Positions 10,210 through 20,226 of a DNA stretch of 64,000 nt are shown here, one piece after another. The notes beneath the pieces were generated by a model that worked only from the letters and a program-made list of their open reading frames with translations, did not search any database and was not told where the DNA came from. Made by a program: the position numbers and the translations under genes. Source of the DNA: Dryomyza anilis (taxonomy: Eukaryota; Arthropoda; Insecta; Diptera; Dryomyzidae); contig OX638131.1 of assembly GCA_951804985.1 (NCBI GenBank), forward strand, positions 61,202,131 to 61,266,130, in the 5' to 3' direction. Each line of letters opens with the position of its first letter. The stretch's first letter is position 1.

Positions 10210-11142
10210 AACAAGCTGTCGCGAAAATGCGTGACAACTAGTCTTGCCAAGATTCAGAGAACCGTGTGTCTGGGTGTTACTGGTGCCTTTCCCACTACAC
10301 CTGGTCCAGCACTGAATGCAATCTTAAACCTACCACCACTTGACATCTTCATCAGAGGCGAAGCCATGAAAGGCTGCTGGAGACTAAAACGAGGTGGATT
10401 CTGGTTTAATGTTCCCTGGAATATCTCTAACATTGCACTTGACACTTCATTAGACACCTGTCTACTGGTGATGCCCTCTGATGCAATGATAACAGAAATA
10501 TTACCAAGACGAAATTTTGAGGTCTGCCAACCTGACATTCAAGACTGGCTAACGCCTGACTGTGAGCCAGGTAGAGGGTCACACCGGAATTTCCCAGACG
10601 GCTCCAGAACCGTACAGGGATCTGGTGCTGGAGTGTTTGTGGAACCGGATGACCGCAGACTTCACTTCGCCTTAGGCGACAATGCCTCGGTATTTCAAGC
10701 CGAAGTTTATGCTATACTTATGGCTATGGACTACATTGCGGATAATAGATGGCAGAACAGGGCTATATCAGTTTGCAGCGATAGTCAGGCTGCTCTTATG
10801 GCTTTGAACAACCAGGTCATCACATCCAAAATTGTACGTCAATGCAGATCACGTCTCAATTGTGTTGGTAAATACAATACACTGAAACTGATTTGGGTGC
10901 CGGGCCATAAAGGAGTTTCGGGCAATGAAACATCTGACGAACTAGCACGTGCTGGATCTGAGGATAATCCATTTGGACCAGAACCTGTGCTTGGACTACC
11001 TGCATCTACGGGAAAATTCGTCATCAGCTCTTGGGTCGCCTCCGCACACAAGAGCAGATGGCTGAATGAGACGAAATGCAGATTCTCCAAGCTCATGACA
11101 CCGACGATAACCAAAAGATCGGCCTCGTTTCTACTTTCCTAA
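10210..11142 (+). pseudogene. LINE B thumb and RNase H domain
   Basis: Directly continues the RT frame after the TGA. RVQRTVCLGVTGAF-like block (here IQRTVCLGVTGAF) is the conserved thumb. RNase H follows: DGSRT (catalytic Asp), AEVYAIL (Glu), CSDSQAAL (Asp), and VPGHKGVSGNETSDELA (His and final Asp). All four catalytic positions are present. RNase H after RT supports I/LOA over jockey or CR1. The frame ends at ~11140 where a short deletion precedes the zinc-knuckle segment. Confidence 0.85.
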
Positions 11143-11466
11143 GGTAAGGGACACAACGCATGTGAAAAACACATGAACGCAATCGGCCTGGCCGAAAGCG
11201 CCTTATGTTCTGCCTGCTACGAAGAAACTGGCACCACAGAGCACTATCTCTGTGACTGTCTAGCATTTTCTAGAATTAGAAGGCAGATCTTTGGCACAGA
11301 CGTGATGAGAGAGGATCAGCTTCACTCTCTATCACACAATAGCCTTCTTAGATTCAATAATGAATCTAAGAAGTATCATTAAAAACCAGGGAACTGGGTC
11401 ACAGCACAATGGATATAACCCTGTCTGAGTGCTGTGGCTCTATTTTTTATCCCACATTAAAAAAAA
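11143..11466 (+). pseudogene. LINE B C-terminal zinc-knuckle and 3' UTR
   Basis: 11173-11382: LCSACYEETGTTEHYLCDC gives the C-x2-C..H-x3-C type cluster that ends many I-group ORF2 proteins, followed by FSRIRRQIFG. After the stop comes a short 3' UTR (GTCACAGCACAATGG, CTGAGTGCTGTGGCTC) and an A-run at 11458-11468. The UTR is shared with the copy ending at ~33270. Confidence 0.8.
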
Positions 11467-11477
11467 AACACGCGCTA

Positions 11478-11975
11478 TTATGATAAGTAGATCCATTGCT
11501 GGAAAAAAATTGGGGATGCACACCCAAAATAATGCGATGGATGTACATAATGATGATTCGACCTATCATAATGTACGGAGTAGTAATATGGTCAAAGAGA
11601 ATAGATCTCATTACAACAAAGAAGTCTTTGGAGAAAGATCAAAGACTGGCGTGCGTATGTATAACAGGAGCCATGAAAACATGTCCCACTGCGGCGTTGG
11701 AAGTACTCCTAGAACTAGAACACTTTACCTGTTCTTACAGGGGGTAGTGAAGGGAGCACTGCATCGCATGAGAAATGAAGATAACGGGATGGGTATGGGA
11801 GTCAGGGAAGCTAGCCTTATATCTGAACATCTCCCAGAAATCCCAACCATAAAGGACCACAAGACTAAAAGATTTAATTTCGTGAAAAATTTCACGACTA
11901 AACTCAGTGACAAAAAGCAATGGAGGAACATATGATATGATACATATGATATGATACATATGATATGAAAAAGCA
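11478..11975 (+). pseudogene. LINE A RT thumb, after LINE B
   Basis: Resumes the conserved block: RWMYIMMIRPIIMYGVVIW is the thumb motif, with CVCITGAMKTCPTAALEVLL after it (the usual TGA-T-PTAALE). Frameshifts occur near 11750. A short degenerate repeat with CATATGATATGATA units lies at 11930-11975, just before RNase H. Confidence 0.7.
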
Positions 11976-12320
11976 TATGATCACATGGTTTACAGATGGA
12001 TCATTAACTGATGAAGGAACTGGAGCAGGATTATCTGGGCCCAGAACCAAATACTCTGAATCAATGGGGAAACTTACCAGCATCTTTCAAGCGGAAATAT
12101 ACGCTATTGATAGATGTATCTAGTTCAGTCTTGACAGAAACTACAACAACAAGAATATAGCAGTCCTGTCTAATAGTCAGGCGGTATGACAAACTTGGTA
12201 TGACAAACAATGTCACCATACTTTGGGTCCCTGGACACAAGGGAATAGAAGGTAACGAATAAGCTGACAAGTTAGCAGGAAAGGGGCCGCAACAAAGCTC
12301 ATAGGCCCACAACCTTTCTG
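11976..12320 (+). pseudogene. LINE A RNase H remnant
   Basis: FTDGSLTDEGTGAGL holds the first catalytic Asp, FQAEIYAI the Glu, VLSNSQAV the position where Asp has become Asn, and LWVPGHKGIEGNE the histidine motif; ADKLAGKG ends the domain. A stop stands in QAEIYAIDRCI-stop and a deletion removes the segment between the third and fourth motifs. Confidence 0.7.
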
Positions 12321-12336
12321 TGGAATCGGCGACAGT

Positions 12337-12885
12337 GTGATCAAAAAGATACTGCGGGAGGAACAGTCAAACATAAGAGAAGAGCTATGGTTGGGGTTAC
12401 CAAAGCTACGACAATCAAAGAAACTTATCGGGACCTACAACCTCAAAAGATTTAAAGAATATATTAAATTAACGAAGAACAACCTAAGAATCTTGACAGG
12501 ATTTATCATTCTCCCATTCTCAAGAATTTGTATTCAGTCCGACAGCACATGTAGGTTCTGTTTGGAAGAGGATGAAAATCCAGTGCACATTCTGGAAATT
12601 TGTGCAGCTCTAATGCGCACAAGGAAGAAAATGTTTGCATTCTATCAACCGAGCCAAACCGATATCAGGGAAGTTAAACCAAATGGAATAATTAGGTTTC
12701 TTACTGAGATTGGCCTGGTGGAGGTTCTGTAGAAAGAAGTAACACATATACCAGAAACCCTACTAACTGCGTATTACATAATCTATATTACATAATCAAT
12801 TTCATTGACAACACTGTCAACTGTGGTTCCAAGCGGGGCACAAAAGTGCATTAACCAATTACAAATAATAATAATAATAATAATA
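12337..12885 (+). pseudogene. LINE A C-terminal knuckle, 3' UTR and (TAA)n tail
   Basis: 12337-12732 is open for 131 codons: LIGTYNLKRF, LTGFIILPFSRICIQSDSTCRFC, then DENPVHILEIC gives the C-x2-C..H..C cluster, ending in a stop. 12733-12866 is 3' UTR. 12867-12885 is a run of AAT units, the sort of tail that I-factor-like LINEs have instead of poly(A). Confidence 0.75.
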
Positions 12886-13250
12886 TTACTTTGGATGATC
12901 TAATCATGGGAACCTTCAATAAGGATATTTGTGAACTTTTTACAAAAGGATCCCACCATCTAAATTTGTCTATAATTGTTGTAACACAAAATATATTTCA
13001 CAAATCTTCCCATACTCGAGACATTTCATTAAATACAAAAGAACATATATTGTAGTCTTTAAAAATCCTAGGGATAAACTTCAATTTCAGCACTTGGCTA
13101 AACAAATTTGTATTGATAATTCAAAAGAGTATATGAGGATATATAAAGAGGTTACTGATGAACAACACAGCTATTTACTGATTACTATATAAAAGCACTA
13201 AAAAAGAAACTCCTGATCTTATTAACGCAACTGCAGAAATATCTCATTAT
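12886..13250 (+). pseudogene. Packaging ATPase, 3' half (continuation of 3163-3374)
   Basis: Reads LDDLI at the Walker B position, LFTKGSHH, LSIIVVTQNIFH (sensor strand with conserved TQN), RDISLN, and after a frameshift near 13050 FKNPRDKLQ and HLAKQI. This KGSHH - TQN - ISLN - FKNPRD order is the conserved C-terminal half of the Polinton/adintovirus-type packaging ATPases. It joins the 5' half in sequence and strand. At least one frameshift beyond the LINE insertion confirms it is dead. Confidence 0.65.
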
Positions 13251-13289
13251 ACACTCAAATGAAAAAAAAAAATTAAAAACTAATGATGA

Positions 13290-13455
13290 ACATTATTTAG
13301 AAAGGTATAAAAAAAAGAGCTAGATGTCTGGCATGCTCAATGCGATCACTGAGTTCGAAACGAAAAGTTCTTATTCAGAAAGGAGGATTTTTACCAGTGC
13401 TTATATATTACTATCCGGAATAATTGGAAAATTAATTGAAAATGTCTTAATTTAA
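13290..13455 (+). pseudogene. Small basic GGFLP-type virion protein, fragment
   Basis: A short basic stretch with KRKVLIQKGGFLPVLI near 13365-13412, then stops and a frame with LSGIIGKLIENV. Basic arm followed by 'GGFLP' and a hydrophobic glycine-rich end is a recurring small protein beside the packaging ATPase in such elements, comparable to adenovirus-like core or pX-type peptides. This is recognition of a short motif only. Confidence 0.35.
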
Positions 13456-13474
13456 ATTAAATAAAGTTTTACTA

Positions 13475-13726
13475 ATGCATCCAAATACATATAATATGAT
13501 TTTGAATGACTCTTCCGCATCAATATTTTTAAATCGAAAATTGTTACCAATATTTTCGAATAAAAATATAACCGATATTCAACAAGAATTAAACAAATAT
13601 TTCAATTTAAAACGCAATTTAAAATTTCCTAAACAATTAGAAGTAAATAGTCAAGTTGAACAGATAGCAACAAAAAAGACGTTGGAACTCAAACAACTGA
13701 CTTTACTAATGAGTTCACACCACTAA
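13475..13726 (+). CDS. Hypothetical protein, 83 aa, virus-like element
   Basis: ATG-initiated ORF MHPNTYNMIL with a polar, Asn/Lys-rich product, no membrane segment and no known motif. It follows the GGFLP fragment in the same orientation, the position of a small structural or accessory gene in the module. Around 13750-13950 short frames with many stops continue, so it may be the front of a longer decayed gene. Confidence 0.3.
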   Translation: MHPNTYNMILNDSSASIFLNRKLLPIFSNKNITDIQQELNKYFNLKRNLKFPKQLEVNSQVEQIATKKTLELKQLTLLMSSHH

Positions 13727-13965
13727 TTACAGAAAATATAAAATAAATATCAATGCCACATATTGAGGATCAAAACTATTTAAAACGAAATTTAAGTAAT
13801 GAAGAAAAGATACAAAATAACAAGAAAATCGGTTAACCCTAAAACAAGCCAAGTACTCTCAATTTCTACAAAATATAACATAAACAAATCAGATGTTCCG
13901 ACTACATCAAAGCCTAAGCAAGACAAACGAAAATTTTAAGATATGACACCAAATTTAAATAAAAC

Positions 13966-15283
13966 TACCCAACTAGACAAATTATGTCTTAAAGATGTCT
14001 TTAAGTTATCTTTTAAATGTTATCGATGTCCGAAATTTGTCCGAAATGTTACGAGAAATATGTCTTTTTGTAATACAAATGATTGACCGGGAGTTGCCTT
14101 TTTGATTTGTCTAAATGATGTCCTAATAGTATACATAAAGATGCCTTAAAGTTATTATCTACAAGTTTTCTTTTCAGCAACTGAAATACAACAGGATTAA
14201 GTCATCTTAAAGTGATAAAATAGTATACAAATACGATATGCCAAAAAGCGCAAATAAAAGTCGTACTATTTTTTTTGTTTCGCAGAAGAAACAACTAAAA
14301 CCAAATACTTAAGAATTAAAATATATTTTTTTTATTAAAACGTTATAATAAATATTCAAATTAATGCATGATTACCTTGTTATCACTCGTCATCACTATA
14401 GTTCCGTTTTATAACGAGCGATGGTAATGATGAAATAATAGCGAATGTTGAAATATTTGAACATTTTCTATGATTCGCTATCACAACGAAATAGTTATAA
14501 CGAGAGATGGCATGGAAATCACATTATTTGAAGGAACTTCAGATTGCCGCACTGCTCTATGTTGCGATGGGTTTTGAATCAGGTTGTTCAGCAGCAGTTT
14601 TTCATTTTCTTCTTGCAACAATCACTGTTTCTGTTGTCATTTTTGTTACGTTCCATGCCGCCCTTTTGACCCAGCTGATCGCTCCTGTGCTGCTTGACCA
14701 GCATTATGACGAATCTCCCGTCAAGACATGGCCATGCTGCTGGTGGTGACGAGCACGAGTGTGTATTGTTAGACATCAAAGATTTAATGTCCGTCCTCGT
14801 GATCAGTCCCGATATGTTGCCGACAGATCTTCTGTTTGAGTTTCCATCATGCGAACGATCGAGATGAAACGAACGAGCGAGATGAAACGCTGCATAAAGA
14901 ACGTGGCTGCTGATGTAGTTTTTAATAGCAATTTTTTATTTTATTTATGTTGCGAGACAGATGCATGAAAATTCTAAACTAAATTAATTTTAATTTATTT
15001 TTTATTTGTCAATCTGAAATTCTAATGTAAACAAACTTTTTTTGGCATCGTTACACTGACTACAAAACGATACAAAAGGGACTTTAAAAACAGTCGTATT
15101 TTTAAAAACTTTTTGAATAGGCAAATAAGTTTACGAAATACTGGCGTCGTTTTGCTGACTAAAAGTATGCAAATGGGACTTGTTAGAAATTCACCTTTTG
15201 GATAGATTTTTGAGAATGCAAATAAGTTCACATTAGAAAGACGTCCTTTTAGGTATCGTTTCGTATAATGTTCTACTTGGGTA
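13966..15283. mobile_element. 1.32 kb DNA transposon candidate with TACCCAA TIR
   Basis: Left end TACCCAACTAGACAAATTAT; the right end, read in reverse, gives TACCCAAGTAGA followed by ACATTAT after a one-base gap, about 17 of 19 positions matching. It separates the 13475 ORF from the capsid part of the virus-like element. Inside is a hydrophobic frame at 14507-14749 and moderately GC-rich sequence at 14500-14900, neither recognised. No transposase is visible, so non-autonomous. Confidence 0.5.
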
Positions 15284-15520
15284 CGGAAAATCCTAAAAAA
15301 AATTTAGCTATCTAAGAAAATAAAAAGAATGGCATTAAAGAAAAAAGGGAAAAAGTTGGTGATGCAAATTTAAGATGCTTGAAGGTTGTGGCTTACAATG
15401 GACTCAGACAACTAATAAGATTTCCATTTGTAGAATACTATCCACTTGATATTTAACTTTTCACTTTCGAACAAGAAATAAAAGACTATAAATGATAATG
15501 AACTTCAATAATTAACTCAT

Positions 15521-15528
15521 ATATAAAA
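15521..15528 (+). promoter_or_regulatory. TATA box candidate before pVI/pX-like ORF
   Basis: TATATAAA about 70 bases upstream of the next ORF, with CAACTTTACACGCAGTACTC downstream, a plausible initiator region. In an AT-rich window such matches are common; the position in front of a gene is the only support. Confidence 0.3.
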
Positions 15529-15594
15529 CAACAATCATTGAGCAACTTTACACGCAGTACTCTCTTAATCAATCGGGATCCGAAATAAGTCATA

Positions 15595-16010
15595 TTGGAA
15601 CACTACATAGAACCGAGAGGAATTGGATCAAGGATCAAGCAAGGCAGAGGAATTGGATCATTCTTTGCTGGGTTGTATAGAAATTTAAAACCATTATTAC
15701 TTTCTGGATTTAATGCTGTAAAAATCAGGCAATTTAATCTGGAAAATCTATTATTAATGACTTTGGAAGAAAACCTCTAAGAAACATTTTGGAAGAACAA
15801 GGCATAGATGCTGTACTCAATCTTACAAATATGGCTGTCAATAAAATTTCAAAGAAATTTCAGAAAGGATCGGGAAAAAGTAATATAAAACGAAAGAACT
15901 CTACGCAAACTCGTCATTCTAGGAAAACAACCAACAGCAAACGTTTTAAAACTTACGTAAATATCTACGTAATACAAAAAAAAAACGTGTCTAAGGATAT
16001 TTTCACATAA
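15595..16010 (+). pseudogene. Basic pVI/pX-like minor virion protein, frameshifted
   Basis: Two frames joined near 15785. The first has GRGIGSFFAGLYRNLKPLL: a glycine-rich amphipathic start like adenoviral pVI/pX-type proteins of Polintons and adintoviruses. The second is long, Lys/Arg-rich (KGSGKSNIKRKNS) as expected for a DNA- or capsid-binding tail. There is no ATG: the frame opens at TTG 15595 after a TAA, where a one-base insertion in ATTGGAACAC may have destroyed an ATG. In the family such proteins coat or link capsid and genome. It lies 28 bases before the capsid-family gene, same strand. Confidence 0.45.
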
Positions 16011-16038
16011 CAAATACGACTACAAATAAAACGGAAAA

Positions 16039-17094
16039 ATGGAATGCATGAAAAGTGAACTTGATTTATTCGAAACACTTCCAAATCAAAAAAGTGTTTT
16101 ACGTACAGAAGAAGTAGCGGAGTGTTTATTTACGACTTGTGGCACAATTAAAAGATATACCTAATAACGGTTAATAATATCCTTCACTCAATATTCAGAA
16201 GCACTTCAGTATATTTAAAAAATGTATTGATTTCGCAGAGCGATAATAACTATCATTATCGATCATATATTTAAACTCTATTGAGCTATGGGACAGATGC
16301 CAGCAAAACACATTTAAAAACATTAGGTTGGTATTCAGATACTGCTGTAGATCCGGCCGATAACAATGCATTAGAGACACGTAAAATCATTTTCCAAAAA
16401 ATTAATAAAGTTTAACTATATAGAAAAGTGCATGGAGATATTTTCAATCAAACTAAATTATTGTTGAACAATGTTGATCTGAGAATTACGTTCAATTTAT
16501 AGAAATCGGCATTTAATGTAATGAAAACAACTGGCGAATTATCACTAAAAATTTTGGAGGCACAATTATTTATGAATCATATTATAACTAACCCAGGAGT
16601 AATTCTCGCTCATCATAAAGTTTTACAAAGAAAAAACGCTATATATCCTTACAGCAGAGTAGAAGTAAAGTCATTCACACTTTATCCAGGAAATCATTCA
16701 TTATCAATTGATCATTTTGCATGGTGTTAAATAAAGCATATAAAGGAGATAGAAAACTCAATCCATTCGAACTTAAACATTTTAATTTACAAAGATTTAA
16801 TCTGTCAATTAATGGAGTCCAAGTACGTTCTCAACCATTAGAATTTGATTACCTAAATGCTACCAATGTAATAAGCTCAAGAGGATACAATTTGATTTTC
16901 AAGGGAAATGGCATTAAATATTTTGTTAAAGGAAATCATATAACGAAAAACTTGTTTGATAATGGATTTTTCATTCTTGCATTTGATCTGATTGCTGATC
17001 AGTCAAATACTCACATGTGTGCAAAATTGTTAAATCAAGGATCCATTTGAGTTGAAGGAAGATTTTCCAAACCATTGGAAAAAGCTATTACTTG
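16039..17094 (+). pseudogene. Capsid-associated protein of virus-like element (F54H12.2-like), broken
   Basis: ATG at 16039 then MECMKSELDLFETLPNQ and a short open N-terminus to a stop at ~16165. Further pieces follow in shifting frames: 16521-16730 with ITNPGVILAHHKVL and YPYSRVEVKSFTLYPG, and 16721-17050 with NPFELKHFNLQRFNLSINGVQV, SRGYNLI, GFFILAFDL. This order is that of a widespread animal ORF often annotated F54H12.2-like and found beside packaging ATPases. I infer a virion protein. About half a dozen stops or shifts are present. The last ~30 codons are cut off by the long-TIR element at 17095. Confidence 0.55.
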
Positions 17095-17567
17095 CACGCC
17101 TAGCCTGAAACACTTTCAACCCAAAAGTCGTGGGAGAACTTAAATGCTTTAAGAATATGTTTCGGACATCTCCCCCGAGTATTTTAAGACTAAAATAAAA
17201 AAAAAATGTAGGCAGGTTTTTTTAAAATATCGCGGTTTAAATTTTTTTTTGAAAATATTTTTTTGAAAATAACTTTTTTTCTTTTTTTTTTTTGCAAAAA
17301 CTATTAACTTTAGCCACTAAAATAACCCATAAAAATTTCACATAATTTGTCTACCGTTATGGGTTATAATTAGTGGTAACAAGTGCGAAAATAGAGTTTT
17401 TTCAAAAATAGTCCTTTTTTAGCATTATATCCTTAAATACTATTAAATAGTCTATACCCGGATTAACGTGCATAAATGTATGTACCACAACAAACTAAAC
17501 CCCAATTCACTATCTTTAATAATTGAGAAGATATTCCAAATCCAAGTAAAATTTTCTTGATAATTTG
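17095..17567. mobile_element. Long-TIR element, left part only
   Basis: Starts CACGCCTAGCCTGAAACAC and runs parallel to 27175-27650 for about 470 bases, including TCGGACATC, the TTAACTTTAGCCACTAAAATAAC block and the ATAACGTG segment. The inverted right arm, present in the other copy, is absent. It begins inside the capsid-family reading frame. Confidence 0.75.
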
Positions 17568-17568
17568 G

Positions 17569-18316
17569 TCATTTTGATTCTTCTGGACATCCGCCTAATA
17601 AACACGAATTTATAAACTTTATCAATAGAAATAGTAAATATATATTTATAATTAACGAATAATCTCTAATCCAATATACGTCACTCTCAGAAATATCTTC
17701 ATCATCAAATAAGCCGGCTCCAATTTTTGTTTGGAGACCAAGAATAATCAGTGTCCAATAAATTCCGAGCTGGATAGATTTGAGAAATACTGTTTTGATT
17801 GGTGTTTGACCTAACAATTTGCTATGGATCTGGTATTTTTATCGCCTCCGTGGTAATTAGAGCTTCACTGCTATTGTTGTTTATTGATGGTGCTTCTCCC
17901 TGATCCATATATTCTTCATTTTCCAGAATATTTTGAGCATGTGAGATATCACAAATACTTTCTTGTGTACAGCTGGGACTTACAATTGGTGATGGATCGC
18001 ATGGCTGTGTTGATTCCAGGTCATCATTATCGATTGAAATAATACTGTCATCTAGTTCCATGATCTCAGGATCCACATGTATATTTTTTTGCCTCATTGG
18101 TTATTATAATACCACTTCTCTTGTTCGATATTCTGCTGGTGCTGATTACTGGAGCCTGTTGCTGATGCTGATCATCATAGACAATAATTATACTATCATC
18201 GATTTCGATGATCTCGGGATCCATTTGTATTTTTTTTTTTTGGCATCTTTGGTTATTTTTATACCAATTCTCTTGTTGAATGTTTTGATTGTGCTGCTTG
18301 GTGGTGCTTGCTGCAT
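17569..18316 (-). pseudogene. Acidic ORF with internal duplication plus membrane-like tail (minus strand)
   Basis: Read leftward from an ATG at 18316. An acidic unit with DPEI-E-DDSI occurs twice (~18226-18190 and ~18073-18030), each preceded by an A-run and by a similar basic stretch (NKR-G) at ~18275 and ~18115, showing an internal tandem duplication. 17822-18097 then gives an acidic, Ser/Asn-rich open stretch; after a stop and frame change 17569-17817 encodes a segment with two hydrophobic helices around FDDEDISESD. Frames change at the A-runs. No function is recognised; it may be the last gene of the virus-like element, on the opposite strand. Confidence 0.35.
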
Positions 18317-18379
18317 TTTATTTTTATTAAAACTATAAACATTTAAATTTTTTTAAAACAATTACTAAATGTTTAAACA

Positions 18380-20220
18380 AAAAAAAGAAGAAACATTTGC
18401 GGGATAAATTTGTTGGGATAAATTTTTGTACTGAGGTCAGTATATTAAAACCTCGTTAAGTAAAATAAATGAAAATCCGAGAGGATTACTCCAGGAAAAA
18501 GGTTACGTAATAGAGGCTTATTTAATACCCTTTTGTTTCTTAACTGTATTGATTTATTATGGACATTTACAAAAGGTCTCACTTACATTCCTAATTGATT
18601 CTTATCTTCTACCTACCCAACCTATTGTTTTTTATCTGAATCGATTTTTTGATTGACATTTAGAAAAGGTCACACCTGCATTCGTAATCCTTAAAGGAGA
18701 CAATTTTTAACGATTGCATATAAAACATTTAATGATCTAACATCTTTAAAGACCATAAATATCGCAATTTATTGCTTAGAAATATATTTCAAAATCACAT
18801 GTACATGAGGTGGGTGAAGCTATTTCATGATATTTTTAGAAATTATGTCAAACGGAACGACCGATATTAACGCCCTAAAATAAATGGGATGTGAATTCTT
18901 AATTTTTGATATGAACCCTTTTTTAAAATATAGTTTTGAATGATAATAAAAATTGCAATTTATTGCTCAGAAATATATTCCTAAAGCATGTTTGTACATG
19001 TAATGCTCATTAATACTTACGTGTGTGATCCTTTTTAATGATATTCTTAGAAATCTTCTCAAAGGTAATGGTCGATATTTACGACTTAAAATAAATGAGA
19101 TCTGAATTCTTTTTTTTGAATTGAGACCGTAATAATTATGTTATTATTGAGTTAGATAATTCGAAACCAATGCATAAGTGCATGAGCTATATATTACAAT
19201 CACAATCAGCATTTTACAACTATATGAAATCAAAAAATGTGAAATTAACTGAAATTGTATATATTTCTATATATGTATTTACAACCATTATCAGCGCCAT
19301 CTATTGCCTGAAACTTTTGAAACTTTTCTACAGATTCAGTCAAAGTAATAAAAGGTGTCAGCATTAACTAGAATAGTAAACGTAGAATAAATATATATCG
19401 CTGAACCACAGTTCTTACCCCATATTTAATCTACTAAAATTTTTCCGACTGCCGGCGGCAAATTTAGGGTGCAGCACATAACTTATGTTTTGAAAAGTAA
19501 GGGTTGTGTATTTAATATTTTTCAAAAAACTTTAAAAAAAGGGTTGTTTATTTAATATTTTTTCTAAAAATAAAGATGTGTCCTAGCTACATTTAGCCGA
19601 GAGATAAAAAGTTGATGGATACTCCTATTTAATCTACTTACATTATATCAAATTGCTCTAAGTAACTACTTTGCGTCTTTATTTTTGATGGCAACGATTT
19701 TTATTCTATTAATTGTCATTGTTCAAACTATAGCTTATTAAAATAAATTAATTTTTTCTTTGTTAATTTTTGTCTAAAATAAAAGACATTGAGTTTTTAA
19801 TTTAGCCCTCGCTCTTCTAGGCCAACCAGGGTGCATATACCTCATCTGTCTACGCCTTTGCTCTCCCCTTCATTCTTCTCTCATCATCACAATCACCAGG
19901 CTGGGGTAATGGTTTTGTCCAGGTAAGCTTAGACCTAGCTTCGTCTTCATCACCCATTAACAAAATAAAAAAAAAAAAATAATAATAAAGAATATACAAA
20001 ACTGAACTACTAACCCTGTGCTAAGGAGTGTCGTAGAAACAAAAATATTCCTATCTATCTATTTATTTATTTAATTGGAATTATTCATAAAGAACTCTAT
20101 AAAGTATCATATTTAAATTTTATTAGAAGCCTACTATTTTAATAAATTTTGTATACTACATTCGATATGCTTTGCCATCAAATAAAAACTAATTTTATTA
20201 CGGTTAGTTCAACAGACAAA
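18380..20220. other. AT-rich non-coding stretch with a diverged tandem pair
   Basis: No convincing gene. Two diverged copies of a ~190 bp unit start near 18752 and 18947 (GCAATTTATTGCT-AGAAATATAT, then ..GATATTTTTAGAAAT / GATATTCTTAGAAAT). A GC-richer island at 19798-19960 followed by an A-rich, AATAATAAT tract at 19965-19990 looks like the 3' end of a LINE or SINE on the plus strand, but no coding domain supports it. The ORF at 19170-19367 is not recognised. Confidence 0.4.
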
Positions 20221-20226
20221 CATACA

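Larger units (their letters stand above)
7838..11466 (+). mobile_element. LINE B: LOA/I-type non-LTR retrotransposon, 5'-truncated
   Basis: Bounded by an exact 11 bp target-site duplication (7827-7837 and 11467-11477) and ending in an A-run, as expected for target-primed reverse transcription. It lacks ORF1 and starts just before the endonuclease. Its frames are much better preserved than those of LINE A, consistent with its being younger. A second copy lies at 29700-33270. Confidence 0.9.
3375..12885 (+). mobile_element. LINE A: I/LOA-type non-LTR retrotransposon, with nested insertions
   Basis: Begins CGGTCAGCCGCTC and ends in (AAT)n at 12867-12885. The target is the ATPase gene: TTTGG stands on the left flank and again at 12887-12891 on the right, consistent with a ~5 bp target-site duplication. 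After removing the two nested insertions (6615-7553 and 7838-11466) about 4.9 kb remains, the normal length of a full element. Order: DUF4780-like ORF1, APE endonuclease, RT, RNase H, C-terminal zinc-knuckle, TAA-type tail as in I-factor relatives. All reading frames are broken. Confidence 0.85.

Noticed and set aside
14507..14749. 80-codon hydrophobic ORF as a membrane protein gene
   Set aside because: It lies inside the TACCCAA-ended element, the opposite strand is open as well, and nothing resembles a known family; kept only as content of the element.
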